This document shows, piece by piece, positions 12,401 through 25,100 of a stretch of 64,000 bases of DNA (the stretch's first letter is position 1; every line of letters begins with the position of its first letter). The notes under the pieces were generated by a model that was given only the letters and a program-made list of their open reading frames with translations, did not search any database and had not been told where the DNA came from. The DNA lies in contig BSQZ01000052.1 in NCBI GenBank assembly GCA_033239005.1, positions 658,501 through 722,500 of the forward strand, in the 5' to 3' direction. The stretch comes from Lamellibrachia satsuma (lineage: Eukaryota > Annelida > Polychaeta > Sabellida > Siboglinidae). Position numbers and translations under genes: made by a program.

Positions 12401-15400
12401 GACGATCCTGTAACAGAAGTGAATGTTGATGGTCCATGCAGTTGTAAATGAAAGAGTGTATATATTCTATTGTTTTTCCCCACAGTACTTATCAAAACAC
12501 AATCAGCTGCCTGAGTTCCCACGCTATCTTGAATTGGAGGACCTGGAGGATGTGGTGCGCCCACAGGACCGAGACCCGGACCTTCTGCCCGTGTGGTGCA
12601 AAGCGTTCCTTGCCACTCGACTTAACCACGAGTCCAACTGCCAGACAGAGTTGACAGGCGTCACCGGATGGGTGAGTTGACAGGTGTCACTGGATGGGTA
12701 AGTTGACAAATGTCACAGGATGGGTGAGTTGACGGGTGTCACTGGATGGGTGAGTTGATGTGTTTCACTGGATGGGTGAGTTGAAAATCTGATCTGGTGG
12801 AAGGGGGAAAACTGATATTCGTCATTTTGGTAAGTATTGTAGTTATAAGCTCGCCCACTGTGCAATAAAAGATAATATATACGTGCAATAATAATAACAC
12901 ATGATGTTTACGTAATACAATTTTTTTTCCCAGGTTCAGGTTGGGTCGGTGGCGCCACCTACTGCCAGTACTCCTGTTGTAGAGAAGGAAGAGACACAAG
13001 AGAAGAAGACGCCTGCTGCTCCATCGAGGTACTAGTGTCGTTTAGTCCTGTTAGTGAATGAGCAGTGTTGATTGGATATCAGAAAGTATTCGTTCTCACA
13101 GAGGACAATGAATGAATGGAACAAATAATCTACTGATTGTATAAATGCTAGCAACATAAATATGTTTAAAAACAAAATTAATAAACGTCTCAGAAGGGCG
13201 GGTTTGACAAAAAAATGTTGGACTTGCGATGAGTCAGTTGCTTCCTCGCTTCCACTTGCCATGCAAGATAAAAATGATGAAAATCTGGTGCAGTTTTCCC
13301 TGTCTTGTTGCAAATGATATTGTGCACCCAGTATATTGTAAAAATGGTTGGGCTCTTCATAAGTCATCGACTTCCTTGTCCACTTGCCATCCGGAGTTGT
13401 CGCTTTGGTTGGCAATCTTTTAAAATCTACATACTGTTGAGAAATGTCTGATACTGGCCAGGAAAAAACATTGTCACCCTTTTGTTTCTTGTAGGAAAAA
13501 GAGCTCAAAAAAAGTGGGCGTAAGCGGTCTGAACCAGTTCCACAAAGATGAAAGCATCACTGCCTCTACATCTCCACCACTGCCCTCTGAAGGGTCTGTT
13601 ACTGATAGTACGGTCTTGGTAGAGACAGTGGGTGAAGACGCTGTGGTTACGCCTGTCAGTGACAGCCAGGAGAATGCCTCTGTAGGTACGCATACACCAA
13701 GCAAGGTTACTCCCAGTGTGGTGATCAACGCAGCAGTGCTGTCTCCAGGCTCCCTCCTAGGTGGCACTTCTGCTGTGAAGATGACGACAATGTTGAGACC
13801 GGGTTTCCCTGCCGTCTCACCGGTTGTGTCTAGCCCTGCCGTGGGCATCGACGAGCCACTGATCATGTTAACTCCACGACAGCTCTCACAGCTCGGAGTG
13901 AAGATCAACATGGTGCCGGTAGGTGGCGACACGAAAGTGCAGCTGTCGTCACCGTCTGGGGTAGATACACTGGTATCTGTGGCGAGTGGTGGGCGAAGAA
14001 CTCCAGTCTTGTCATCGGGGCCGAAGATTGTTGAAGATCAGTCCATGGAAAGTGGAGGTGATTCGCTGCTAAGTGTAGCCTTGACAGGTGTCACTCTGTC
14101 GATGTCTGCAACCACCACCAAGTGTTCACCATCCCAGCTGAGTCCCAGTCCCACTGCTGACCCTTCAGTGACCCGTCTCAGTCAAGCTGACAGTATTCCA
14201 ATGGGTGTCAATCTGATGTCTGGTGATACCGTCAACGCATCACACTGTGTCAATGTTGACATGACAGATGCTGCTGCTGATGTCACTGGTGTCGATTCAC
14301 ATTGTCATGATGACACTGTCGCTGCTAATGCTGTAGAGCAGAGTGTTGCTGCCAGTGCAAGCCTACCTGTTAACTCTGCAGTGACAGTTACCACGGTTGA
14401 CACTGTGGAAAAGTTAGTTGACACCATGACCAAACCTGTGGACTCATCTGGCAATTCAGATAAATCAGGTATTTCTGCAGATGTTGTTGTCAGTTCTAAG
14501 ATCGTGCCGTGTGTTCTGGCTGCACTGACGGGCAGTCACAATAAGACTCCTCAGAAAATGCCAGGGACACCACCTCAGGAGAAAACGTCGCCTTGCAAGT
14601 GCTCTCTTCTCTACAACTCTCCGTCGCGCAAGTCGACTGTGTTTCACCGACTGCAGAAACCGCCAGAGAAAACGCCGCCAAAGGCGAAGAAGACCATCAG
14701 CATATTGCCCCACCCAGCACCCACACTCAGCATGCCGGATTTCTCAACTGGCTCTCCTTTCTATCAGAGTCCATCGAAGCAAATAACGTTCATGCAGCCG
14801 CCTGGTGGTTTGTCTGGGTTTGCCAGCACTGACACTGCTGTGAACAGAAACCTCGCCTTTAGTTTGAGAAGCCCAAGCAAAAACGGAAGTCTGGCAGTGA
14901 ACAGAAGGGCCGTCTACATCTCACCCGTAAAAAAGGCCGCTGCAAAGATCACCGCACGACTGAAGAAGGTCCGGAAGCTGCGGAAACTTGAGAGGATTCT
15001 ACCAAAAACAGTCGAGGCTTCCACTGTTTCGACAACCGATCTTGGATCGCCCATTGTTGATACGGAGAGCTGTAAAGTAGCTGGCAGCAGGGTCGGTGCT
15101 GTCAGTGATGCATCACTGGTGAGGTTTAGCCTAGACGGTCTACGTGAGAACACAGGAGGTGACAGCAAGGTCATTCCTCTGAGACCACCCACGGAGGCAG
15201 TGACTTTGAGGGAGGACGCGGGGGGCGTGGAGAGTGAGAGTGATGGGGAGAGTGTGAAGGGCGTGGCCAGTCGCCCTGAGAGCGCCACTGAATATGAGGA
15301 TGATGACAACGATGATGAAGATCATCTGGCCCAGCTGATGGCTGCCAGCACGACCATCAGGTAAGGAAATAATAATAATGCCTTGTGTAGCAGTAAATCA

Positions 15401-16038
15401 GTGCTGTCAATGAGTACATTTTCTTCTTTGTTACTCTCTTTATAAAGGAGTGAGGGTAGTTCTTCTCAACAAAGTAATTCTTTACAACAAAGCCAAATGA
15501 TTATTAACTAGACTGTGCTTGGTCACTTTATAATACTCGTTTTTATTCCCTCATTTGACATATTGTATTGAAGTGTGGGGTGGTGCATTTGACTGATATT
15601 ATTCAAGTATTATAACGGTTCAAAAGAAAGCAGTGAGAATGCTCATACTAAACATCTGTAAACTACTAAACATCTTAAATGTTTAAACAGCTATATGTAT
15701 ACTCAATACAAATGTATATGTATAAACACAACAGTGGTCTTCTACCTACAATGTTTTATAATATGTTTAAACTTAATCAAGATGTTCATAGTGACAATAA
15801 AAGACAATCTACACAAATACTTATATCCATGGCAACTTTAGAAATAAGACTTCATTCTGTAAGAATTAAGGTTGCTATAATTTTAATTATTTTAATGCAA
15901 GACTCAAATTTACTACCTATTAAACAGTGAACAACAAATGTGTACTTAAACAATTTATAGTACACAATGATGTTGATATATAACATGTATCAGAATTAGT
16001 TTTTCTACACCCGCACGCTGTCTTTGTATCTAATACTA

Positions 16039-16100
<62 letters not shown>

Positions 16101-19100
16101 TATATTGAAATATATAATAGGGAGTATAACATTATACAATGTTCTTCCCCTGTTGTTCTCTTTACGTTATTATATAGGATTTGCCTTCATTTGATTTGTA
16201 TTTGTATGTATTACAAAGAATTACAATAAATTTTATTTGATTTGATTTGACTTCTAGTTCTACTGCTGCACCGCCCCAGCTGGTATCTCTTTCTACTTCT
16301 CCCTATTAGCAGCCTTCTCCCTCCAACCAGCCTCACCTCTTACACTGATCAAGTAAACAGTTTGTCTTGTCTTGTGTTACACTGTAAGTCAGCTCGGTGT
16401 TGTTTAGGTTTGCCCCAAAACTGCCCCTATCGCAGACAGACATTTGTCTTGTCTTTGTATTGTTACACTGTTAGTCACCTCTGTGTTGTTTAGGTTTGCC
16501 ATGAAGTTGCCCCTGTTGGAGACAAACATTTGTCTTGTCTTGTGTTGCAATGTATGTCACCTCTATGTTGTCTAGGTTTGCTCCGAAGCTGCCTCTGTCA
16601 GAGACTGACATTTGTCTGACAAAGGCCAAGAAGAAGAGGGCGGTTCTGCTGGAACTGCTGGTGCCTGACCTGGTGGCTAAAGACCCCCTCGTGAGTGTCC
16701 ACTTTCCCGTTTTGACACCTAGTAGTTAGTGATCAACTGGCCCGTGTTATGAGCAGTTTTAGACCCCATTGAAGCTCCCTCCGTAGTTAATTTTTCGCTA
16801 ATTTTGTTTCTGACTCATATCAAGGGAAATCACTGCTACTTAGTATCCACTATGACATGCTAGGTCTAGTATCCACTGTGACATGCTAGCTCTAGTATCC
16901 ACTATGACATGCTAGCTCTACTATCCACTGTGACATGCTAGGTCTAGAATCTACTGTGACATGCTAGCTCTAGTATCCACTATGACATGCTAGCTCTAGT
17001 ATCCACTATGACATGCTAGCTCTAGTATCCACTGTGACATGCTAGCTCTAGTATCCACTATGACATGCTAGCTCTAGTATCCACTATGACATGCTAGCTC
17101 TAGTATCCACTGTGACATGCTAGCTCTAGTATCCACTGTGACATGCTAGCTCTAGTATATACTCTGACATGCTAGCTCTAGTATCCACTGTGACTTGCTA
17201 GCTCTAGTATCCAATGTGACACGCTAGCTCTAGTATCCACTGTGACATGCTAGCTCTAGTATATACTCTGACATGCTAGCTCTAGTATCCACTATGACAT
17301 GCTAGCTCTAGTATCTACTGTGACATGCTAGCTCTAGTATCCACTGTGACATGCTAGCTCTAGTATCCGCTATGACATTCTAGCTCTAGTATCCACTATG
17401 ACATGCTAGCTCTAGTATCCACTATGACATATGAGCAGAGTGAGAGTCAAGTGGACTCCCAAATATGAGCAAAGTGAGAGTCTAGTGGACTCCCAAATAT
17501 GAGCAGAGTGAGAGTCAAGTGGACTCCCAAATATGAGCAGAGTGAGAGTCCAGTGGACTCCCAAATATGAGCAAAGTGAGAGTCCAGTGGACTCCCAAAT
17601 ATGAGCAGAGTGAGAGTCTAGTGGACTCCCAAATATGAGCAGAGTGAGAGTCAAGTGGACTCCCAAATATGAGCAAAATGAGAGTCTAGTGGACTCCTAA
17701 ATATGAGCAGAGTGAGAGTCCAGTGGACTCCCAAATATGAACAGAGTGAGAGTCCAGTGGACTCCTAAATATGAGCAAAGTGAGAGTCTAGTGGACTCCC
17801 AAATATGAGCAAAGTGAGAGTCTAGTGGAGTCCCAACATCTTCCTATGAAAATCAGTGCCTAGTAATGGAACAGTAGAGGTGGTCTGTGTTTGGTTTGTG
17901 TATTTGAATTAACTAAATATTTCGTCAACAAGAAAAAGTGGAGATATTAATGAAACATCATCTGTCTCTGAAGCGCGATGAACGGGACACAGCTTTTGCG
18001 CAAGCGTACCTGACAACCGCTAAGGAAGTGTTGCTCAGCAACAACAGGGCTGACATCTATGAGCAACTACTGAAACTACTTCATGACTTCGGCCAGAGTG
18101 ACCGGTCACCAGTGGAGGTGGGGAATAATGCTAGAATTGTACAGCCCATATCACTGATACAACATCTATTAAAATCTTCATTAAGCAGATTGGTAATTAG
18201 ATATTAATATGTTTTATTTATAAACAACCAAGAGGTATTATTGCTTGTAATTATGTTTTGTTTTTGTGTGAATATGTGGTGGTCAGTGTAGATATGTGGT
18301 GGTCAGTCTGTGGATATGTGGTGATCAGTCTGAATATGTGGTGGTCAGTTTGTGGTTATTTGGTGGTTAGTCTGTTGATATGTGATGGTCAGTCTGGATA
18401 TGTGGCGGCCATTCTGTGGATATGTGGTGGTCAGTCTGTTGATAAGTAGTGGTCAGTCTGTGGATATGTGGTGGTCAGTCCGTGGATATGTGGTGGTCAG
18501 TGTGTGGATATGTGGAAGTCAGTCTGTGAATACACAGTGGATTTTTACAGCTCTACCAACAGCTACGGGCAGTGCTTGCAGACTTCCCGGAGTTGGCGCA
18601 GGAGTTCATTGTGTTCCTGCTGCCGGAGCAAGCGAAGGAGTGCGACTGTTTCATGGCCCACCTCGAGTGTCAGCATGCGAGGACCTTCCTCAGGAAACTA
18701 GAGGTGTGGTCACCAGTCTGTTTGTGTTCTCTGTGTGCAGGTGTAGGGGTATATTTAAATTTGTTGTGTCTCCCTATATACGCGTGCGTGAAGACGTACG
18801 CATGCATGCATGCATATTGACAAAGGCATTGACCTTAACCCTATGATATACAAGCATGTCTTCCTGTATCTATACTCAAATGAATCAAAAGTCTTCAATA
18901 TGTATATGCTGTGTAAGTTTGAAAATTTTAAAGACTCAATATCCGATTGCATTCAGGCATCAATTGTTAATTTTATTTCCTTGTAAAATTATACATGAAG
19001 ACTTCACATAAACCATTTACCTTAAATAACTAACATGACACCAAACGTTCACTTAATATATTTATATGAATATTATATTTTTATACATATAATGCAGAAG

Positions 19101-22100
19101 TACCATTCTGTATACAAATACATCTGGGACTGGTGTAGTGATTAGGATGCCAGACTCTCAATTGAGAGAATTTGGGTTCGAATCCTCTTGCTGCTGTTTT
19201 GAAGCTTGGGCAATTTCAGTCACTCCACATCACTCGGCTGTATAAACGAGTACCTGGCTATAGACAGTGGTGGATATGTGAACGAATAGTCTTTGCACAG
19301 TTATGGCTGCATGGTTGAATGCTTCCTAGAGAAGCAGAGATGGCATTGGAATGAACAGGTTTACCAACAGGTGAACTGTAAAGCACTTTGAGCAGTCCCA
19401 AAAACTGGATGTCACTCTATACAAGAACGTACCTTTACATGTGCATGACTCCGACCAGGTCCATCTGAGGAAGCATCCGTCACACCTGCAGAAGATCATC
19501 AACATCTTCCTGCAGTGGCAAAATTCCCAGGCGACCTGTGACGTGTCACTCCTGAAGGAGGCCATCAAACCACTGCTACGAGGACAGCAGCACCTGATGG
19601 AAGAGTTCTGTTGGTTCTTCAACGACGAGCAGCCACCCCAGAGGTACAATGTCTTGTCTCTGTGTGTCTCAGTGCGTCAACGCTACCTTATTGTCTCACT
19701 CTGAATTGGTGCTGCAAATGATGCTTTTTCTTCGTTTCTTGTTTTGCCAGTGCCTGTCTGAAAGCTAATGTAAATATGATGCTTGGTGTACACTGCTATA
19801 TAATGCTTGGTGTACACTGCTATATAATGATTGGTGTACACTGCCATATAATGCTTGGTGTACACTGCTATATAATGCTTGGTGTACACTGCTATATAAT
19901 GATTGGTGTACACTGCTATATAATGCTTGGTGTACACTGCTATATAATGCTTGGTGTACACTGCTATATAATGCTTGGTGTACACTGCTATATAATGATT
20001 GGTGTACACTGCTATATAATGCTTGGTGTACACTGCTATATAATGCTTGGTGTACACTGCTATATAATGCTTGGTGTACACTGCTATATAATGCTTGGTG
20101 TACACTGCTATATAATGCTTGGTGTACACTGCTATATAATGATTGGTGTACACTGCTATATAATGATTGGTGTACACTGCTATATAATGCTTGGTGTACA
20201 CTGCTATATAATGATTGGTGTACACTGCTATATAATGCTTGGTGTACACTGCTATATAATGATTGGTGTACACTGCTATATAATGATTGGTGTACACTGC
20301 TATATAATGCTTGGTGTACACTGCTATATAATGATTGGTGTACACTGCTATATAATTCTTGGTGTACACTGCTATATAATGATTGGTGTACACTGCTATA
20401 TAATGATTGGTGTACACTGCTATAAATGATTGGTGTACACTGCTGTATAATGCTTGGTGTACACTGCTATATAATGCTTGGTGTACACTGCTATATAATG
20501 ATTGGTGTACACTGCTATATAATGCTTGGTGTACACTGCTATACAATGCTTGGTGTACAGTGCTATATAATGCTTGGTGTACATTGCTATACAATGCTTG
20601 GTGTACACTGCTATATAATGATTGGTGTACACTGCTATATAATGCTTGGTGTACACTGCTATATAATGCTTGGTGTACACTGCTATATAATGATTGGTGT
20701 ACACTGCTATATAATGCTTGGTGTACACTGCTATATAATGATTGGTGTACACTGCTATATAATGATTGGTGTACACTGCTATATAATGCTTGGTGTACAC
20801 TGCTATATAATGCTTGGTGTACACTGCTATATAATGCTTGGTGTACACTGCTATATAATGATTGGTGTACACTGCTATATAATGCTTGGGGTACACTGCT
20901 ATATAATGCTTGGTGTACACTGCTATGCCTTTGCTACATGTCACAATGATATTCCATTCTATAACTTTTTTTGCGACTTGCCACCTAGTGTTATAGCCTG
21001 GTGTGAAAACAACACCAAGTGGAATTTTCCACAACTATCAACGAAAAAGTGTATTCGTTGGCCCCGTTGTCACGACTGAGTTTTGTTGATTTGCGGACCA
21101 GCGTCCATTGCGTGACTGATCTGTTTTAAGATGAATAATCGTGCGACTTGCAACATAAGTTTAGCAATGTACGACTAGCATTATGTAAGAAACTTCACAA
21201 AATACATGCTCTTTCTGTGATGTGTAGATACAAAGCAGTGTTGATATACATGAGTATATGAGATGGTTGTACAATATTTAAGATATAAACTGCCAATGTA
21301 TACAAATGAAATAACAATCCTGGAATCTTACAAAATAACACCTATCATAATTTTTAACTTAGTTTTGCGTGATCAAAGTAGAATAATTTGAGCTGTCATA
21401 GGCTTATAGCGTCATCGAATAAGTTATCCCTTCCTATCGTGATAGTAAGAAGAATGTTGGATTCTGTTTGTGGATGTAGCACCCTAACAGAGTTTGAGGA
21501 AGTGACACTAAAGGACAGTGACGATAATGACGCGTTGGAGGAAGACAGCTACGAGGAGGTCAGTAGTTCTCATGTTGATTAAAAGTTAAGCAACCTTATT
21601 ATCTTACCTTGATTTCACTCTGTGCAGTTGTTTCATTGCTGACTCTGAAATGGTGGCCTTAGCATTGCTGTCCTCGTAGTCACGTTGCCCTATTGCTGAT
21701 TTCCACAGTTATGTATTATTAACACCTCAATTAACCATTTCCTATTAGTTTCTCTTAAACGTACAACACATGATAATTTTTTTTTTATCATAGTATAATG
21801 TCATGTTATGAAGTATAAAGTCATGTTATATAGTATAAACTATATATATTCTAACATCGTTTCTGCCCAGATGTGGTTTGCCGGACCACTATTTGTTCAT
21901 ATATTTTTGACTGTTATTTGTTTAATTTGAATGTTTCAACTCGAATATGTTTACACTGCATCGGCCAAATCGATATTCATAAACAGATAAAATGGTAAAA
22001 TTCTGTTTGACAATTGTGATTCATTAAAACACATTTGGGGGTCCAGATGTTAGAATATACCGTATTCAGCCTAATAAGCGCACAGTGTGCTTGAGAAAAA

Positions 22101-25100
22101 ATTGGGCCATGGAAAAATGTCAATGAATCTATTGTTATAAGCTTACACCAAATTTTTTTTTAACACAAGTGATGTCATTTGGTGACTACTGTAGAACAAC
22201 TGAAAAGTGGTGCCAACTGTTTAACACCAGATGGCGACACTTTTCAATTGTTTCACACTAGTAAAATTATAATAATTATGGATCCTGCTGATAAAAAGGG
22301 GGTGTACGGTAATTAGGGTATGCTAACTTAATAGGTCAAATACGGTATACTGTATATAGTTTTTATTGTGTAATACGATTTTACAAAAAAACGATCGAAC
22401 TCTTAAGTAGCTTGTCACCTTATATATATATAAAAATTGCAAATTCAACCCCAACATCCTGTTGTTGTACCATCTGAACAGATGCAGGTTGTGTTGTGGC
22501 CAGGATAGAGATATACGGGTTGTTTGATTGCCATGATGTGTTCCCAGGTTCAGCTGCCCGAGGGGGATGAGTTGCTGGGCAGTCAGTGGTGCAAGTGTCA
22601 GTGTCATCAGTCGGACGTACTGCTCTTCCATAGGCGCAAGAGACACTGCCGTGCATGCAGGTCTTCTGGCATCAAGGTAGTATTGTTTAATCACCTCCTT
22701 TCACTGTGAGAAACAGCTCAATAATTCCACTGCACTTCCTTGTGAGCACGCACCATACATGCATGTAGAAGATCACACCGCAGTTTAGTAAAAAATGCTC
22801 TCTTCTCAATCATGTCTGTTTTGTTTGTCTTGTTTGTCAAGTTTCAGGAATAAGCACATGGACATAATTACCGAATGCTTTGATTAGTTTTATATAATAT
22901 ATTTTAATTATTTGAAGACAGTTCCAGGGATTCTCTCAACATTATTATCTGCAGAGTTGCACAGAGATTGTTGGGTTTTTGGCTGAATCTTACTTATCTT
23001 CTTTTAGAGTTTTTATTGCAGTGCCAAATTTTAAGATGTTTCTTGAAGAAAATTGTCAGAAATCTTTTACCCGTGCACTTGGCAGGTACTTGTTTGGTGC
23101 GTTTACATGCAACAAACCTACAAAATGCTGTCATATTTTGATTGTAGATTATCAAAGGTCGAATTTACGTGCAAACATCAGAGTCGAGTCTGAAGCCAGC
23201 GCATGTTGTATTCCACTCACCACAGGAGTCGAGAGGTGATCCCGTACCCACAGACAGTCATTCGACACAACCTCAAGCTGAGGCTAATGACGACACAGTT
23301 AAGGTACTTTTATCACTATTAACTTCGTTTTTATATAGAATAGGGAGGTAGTTGCCAGTAATATGTGGAGTTGTAATTAATACTACCTTTTTGATATTAT
23401 TGTAATCACATTTTTTATTTTATTTTTATTTTTAAAGTAAAGGTTGTGAATCTTTCCAAGTAATTGTGATTAATATTTTGTAATTTACTCACTTCTGTTT
23501 AGTTTCTGAGTATCAAGGAGTTTTACCAAATATTGTGATCTCTGTATGACAATATCATGTCACACAAATGCATAAACATGTGTCCTGTTGTGTAGGTGGA
23601 ACTCAGTAGGGAGGACGTGGAGCGATCAGCCAGTCCGGCTCCGGGCAGCTCCACCAGATGCCCATCGGAGCAAGCAGCGGTGGGACAGCTCCCCTCGTTG
23701 GGGACGGCTCCATTGGCCGGCTCCAGGCCTCGGACAACTACCACTGTGTGTGTCAGTGCCGCTGTAGAAGTCTGTCGCACGGACTCAAGGCGTGTAGATT
23801 GTGGTCAGGAGACAGTCAGTGACCAGGCAGGATGTACTGGACCGCAGTCAGCTGTTGACAGCGTCTGTCATAATCCCCCTGTGTCTGGGGTACTGGTTGG
23901 CGCTGTAAGTGAGACTGTCTCAGAAACACTGGCCAGTGCTGACCCAGGCATTGGTGTGACAAACTGTGACGCTGTTGTACATTGTGTTGAGGCGGAAAGA
24001 CAGACCGAGGCGTCAATGTCAGGAGCCAGTGCACAGTCACTGCCTATCTGTAGCTGGACAAAGTAAGTCAACTAGTCTCAATTCTACTGGTCTGTCACCA
24101 AACTGGTGTCAGGAAGATTCTTTGTAAAGTAAAGGTTGTGAATCTTTCCAAGACAACATTCACTAGGCCATAACGTCACACTAAGTATTTTAGGTTAAAC
24201 ACTGAATTACACTAGTAATATGTTATGTACGAGTTAGTATGTTTCTATATAATACAACGGGCATCAGATACTGATACAAAACACATTCATTTATTATTAT
24301 TGTTTTGAAACATTAAACACCTATATAAGGTTATTCATGCGTAACATTATTTTTATTGTACACATTTTCATAATCACTGAAGATTACTTTTGTTTGAAAA
24401 CTGTTGTTTGTCTAGCTACTTGTTGCATTGCCTGAGTCTAACGGTATGTTTGTTTGTTCCACAGAGAAGAAGATAAACAAATTTTGGAGAGTTGCAAGCA
24501 GCACGGCCTAGGGGGCAGCACCTTCCAGACCGTTGCAGCAGCTCTGAAGAAGTCGGCAGACGGTGTAAGTACACCTGTAGTATCATAATCATTCTGTGTG
24601 AGTCATGGAAAAAATTATACTCATGCGCTCTTGTCAGGTCTTGTGACTTGTTGAAGCCTAAGAGGTAACACCTGGCGATGGCTCTCAGCACCAACGCCAA
24701 TTGTAAAATATTTTGACAGCTGCTAATTCAGCAACATCCTGTTTCAGATTAGAATCCGTGAGTCCATGACAGGTTGTACATTTATCCCGTGTGAGATCTT
24801 TTTGTTTCCCCAAGCTTTGACGTGGTAACGGGTGGATTCGAATGCTAGTCCTCTTGATTGTCAGTCTGCAGTATTGGTCTCGTACTGACACTGTGTTTTC
24901 AAAACGTGCACGAGTGTGAAATGATTTTTTTCTCTCTGGAAATTATTTATTCCTGCCCTGGGTTATGATGGGTAGTAATATCGTGAACACTTCATTTATT
25001 GATGGATTAGAGATACCAGCAGCTATACAACAAGTATGTAAGTGTCATTTCTGTCACAGCTGACATGCTGGTGTAGCAATGCACCTTACGTTTACAATGT

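Noticed and set aside
17933..17943. alternative acceptor at 17932 for GON4L exon 17
   Set aside because: Would start with two bases and break phase with exon 16; kept as a stated uncertainty.
19126..19200. tRNA gene
   Set aside because: Box A and B are present but the sequence continues into a SINE body and no proper acceptor or anticodon arm can be folded; two related copies exist.
19683..20594. 300-codon repeat ORFs on both strands
   Set aside because: Artefact of the 24-bp array, whose length is a multiple of three.
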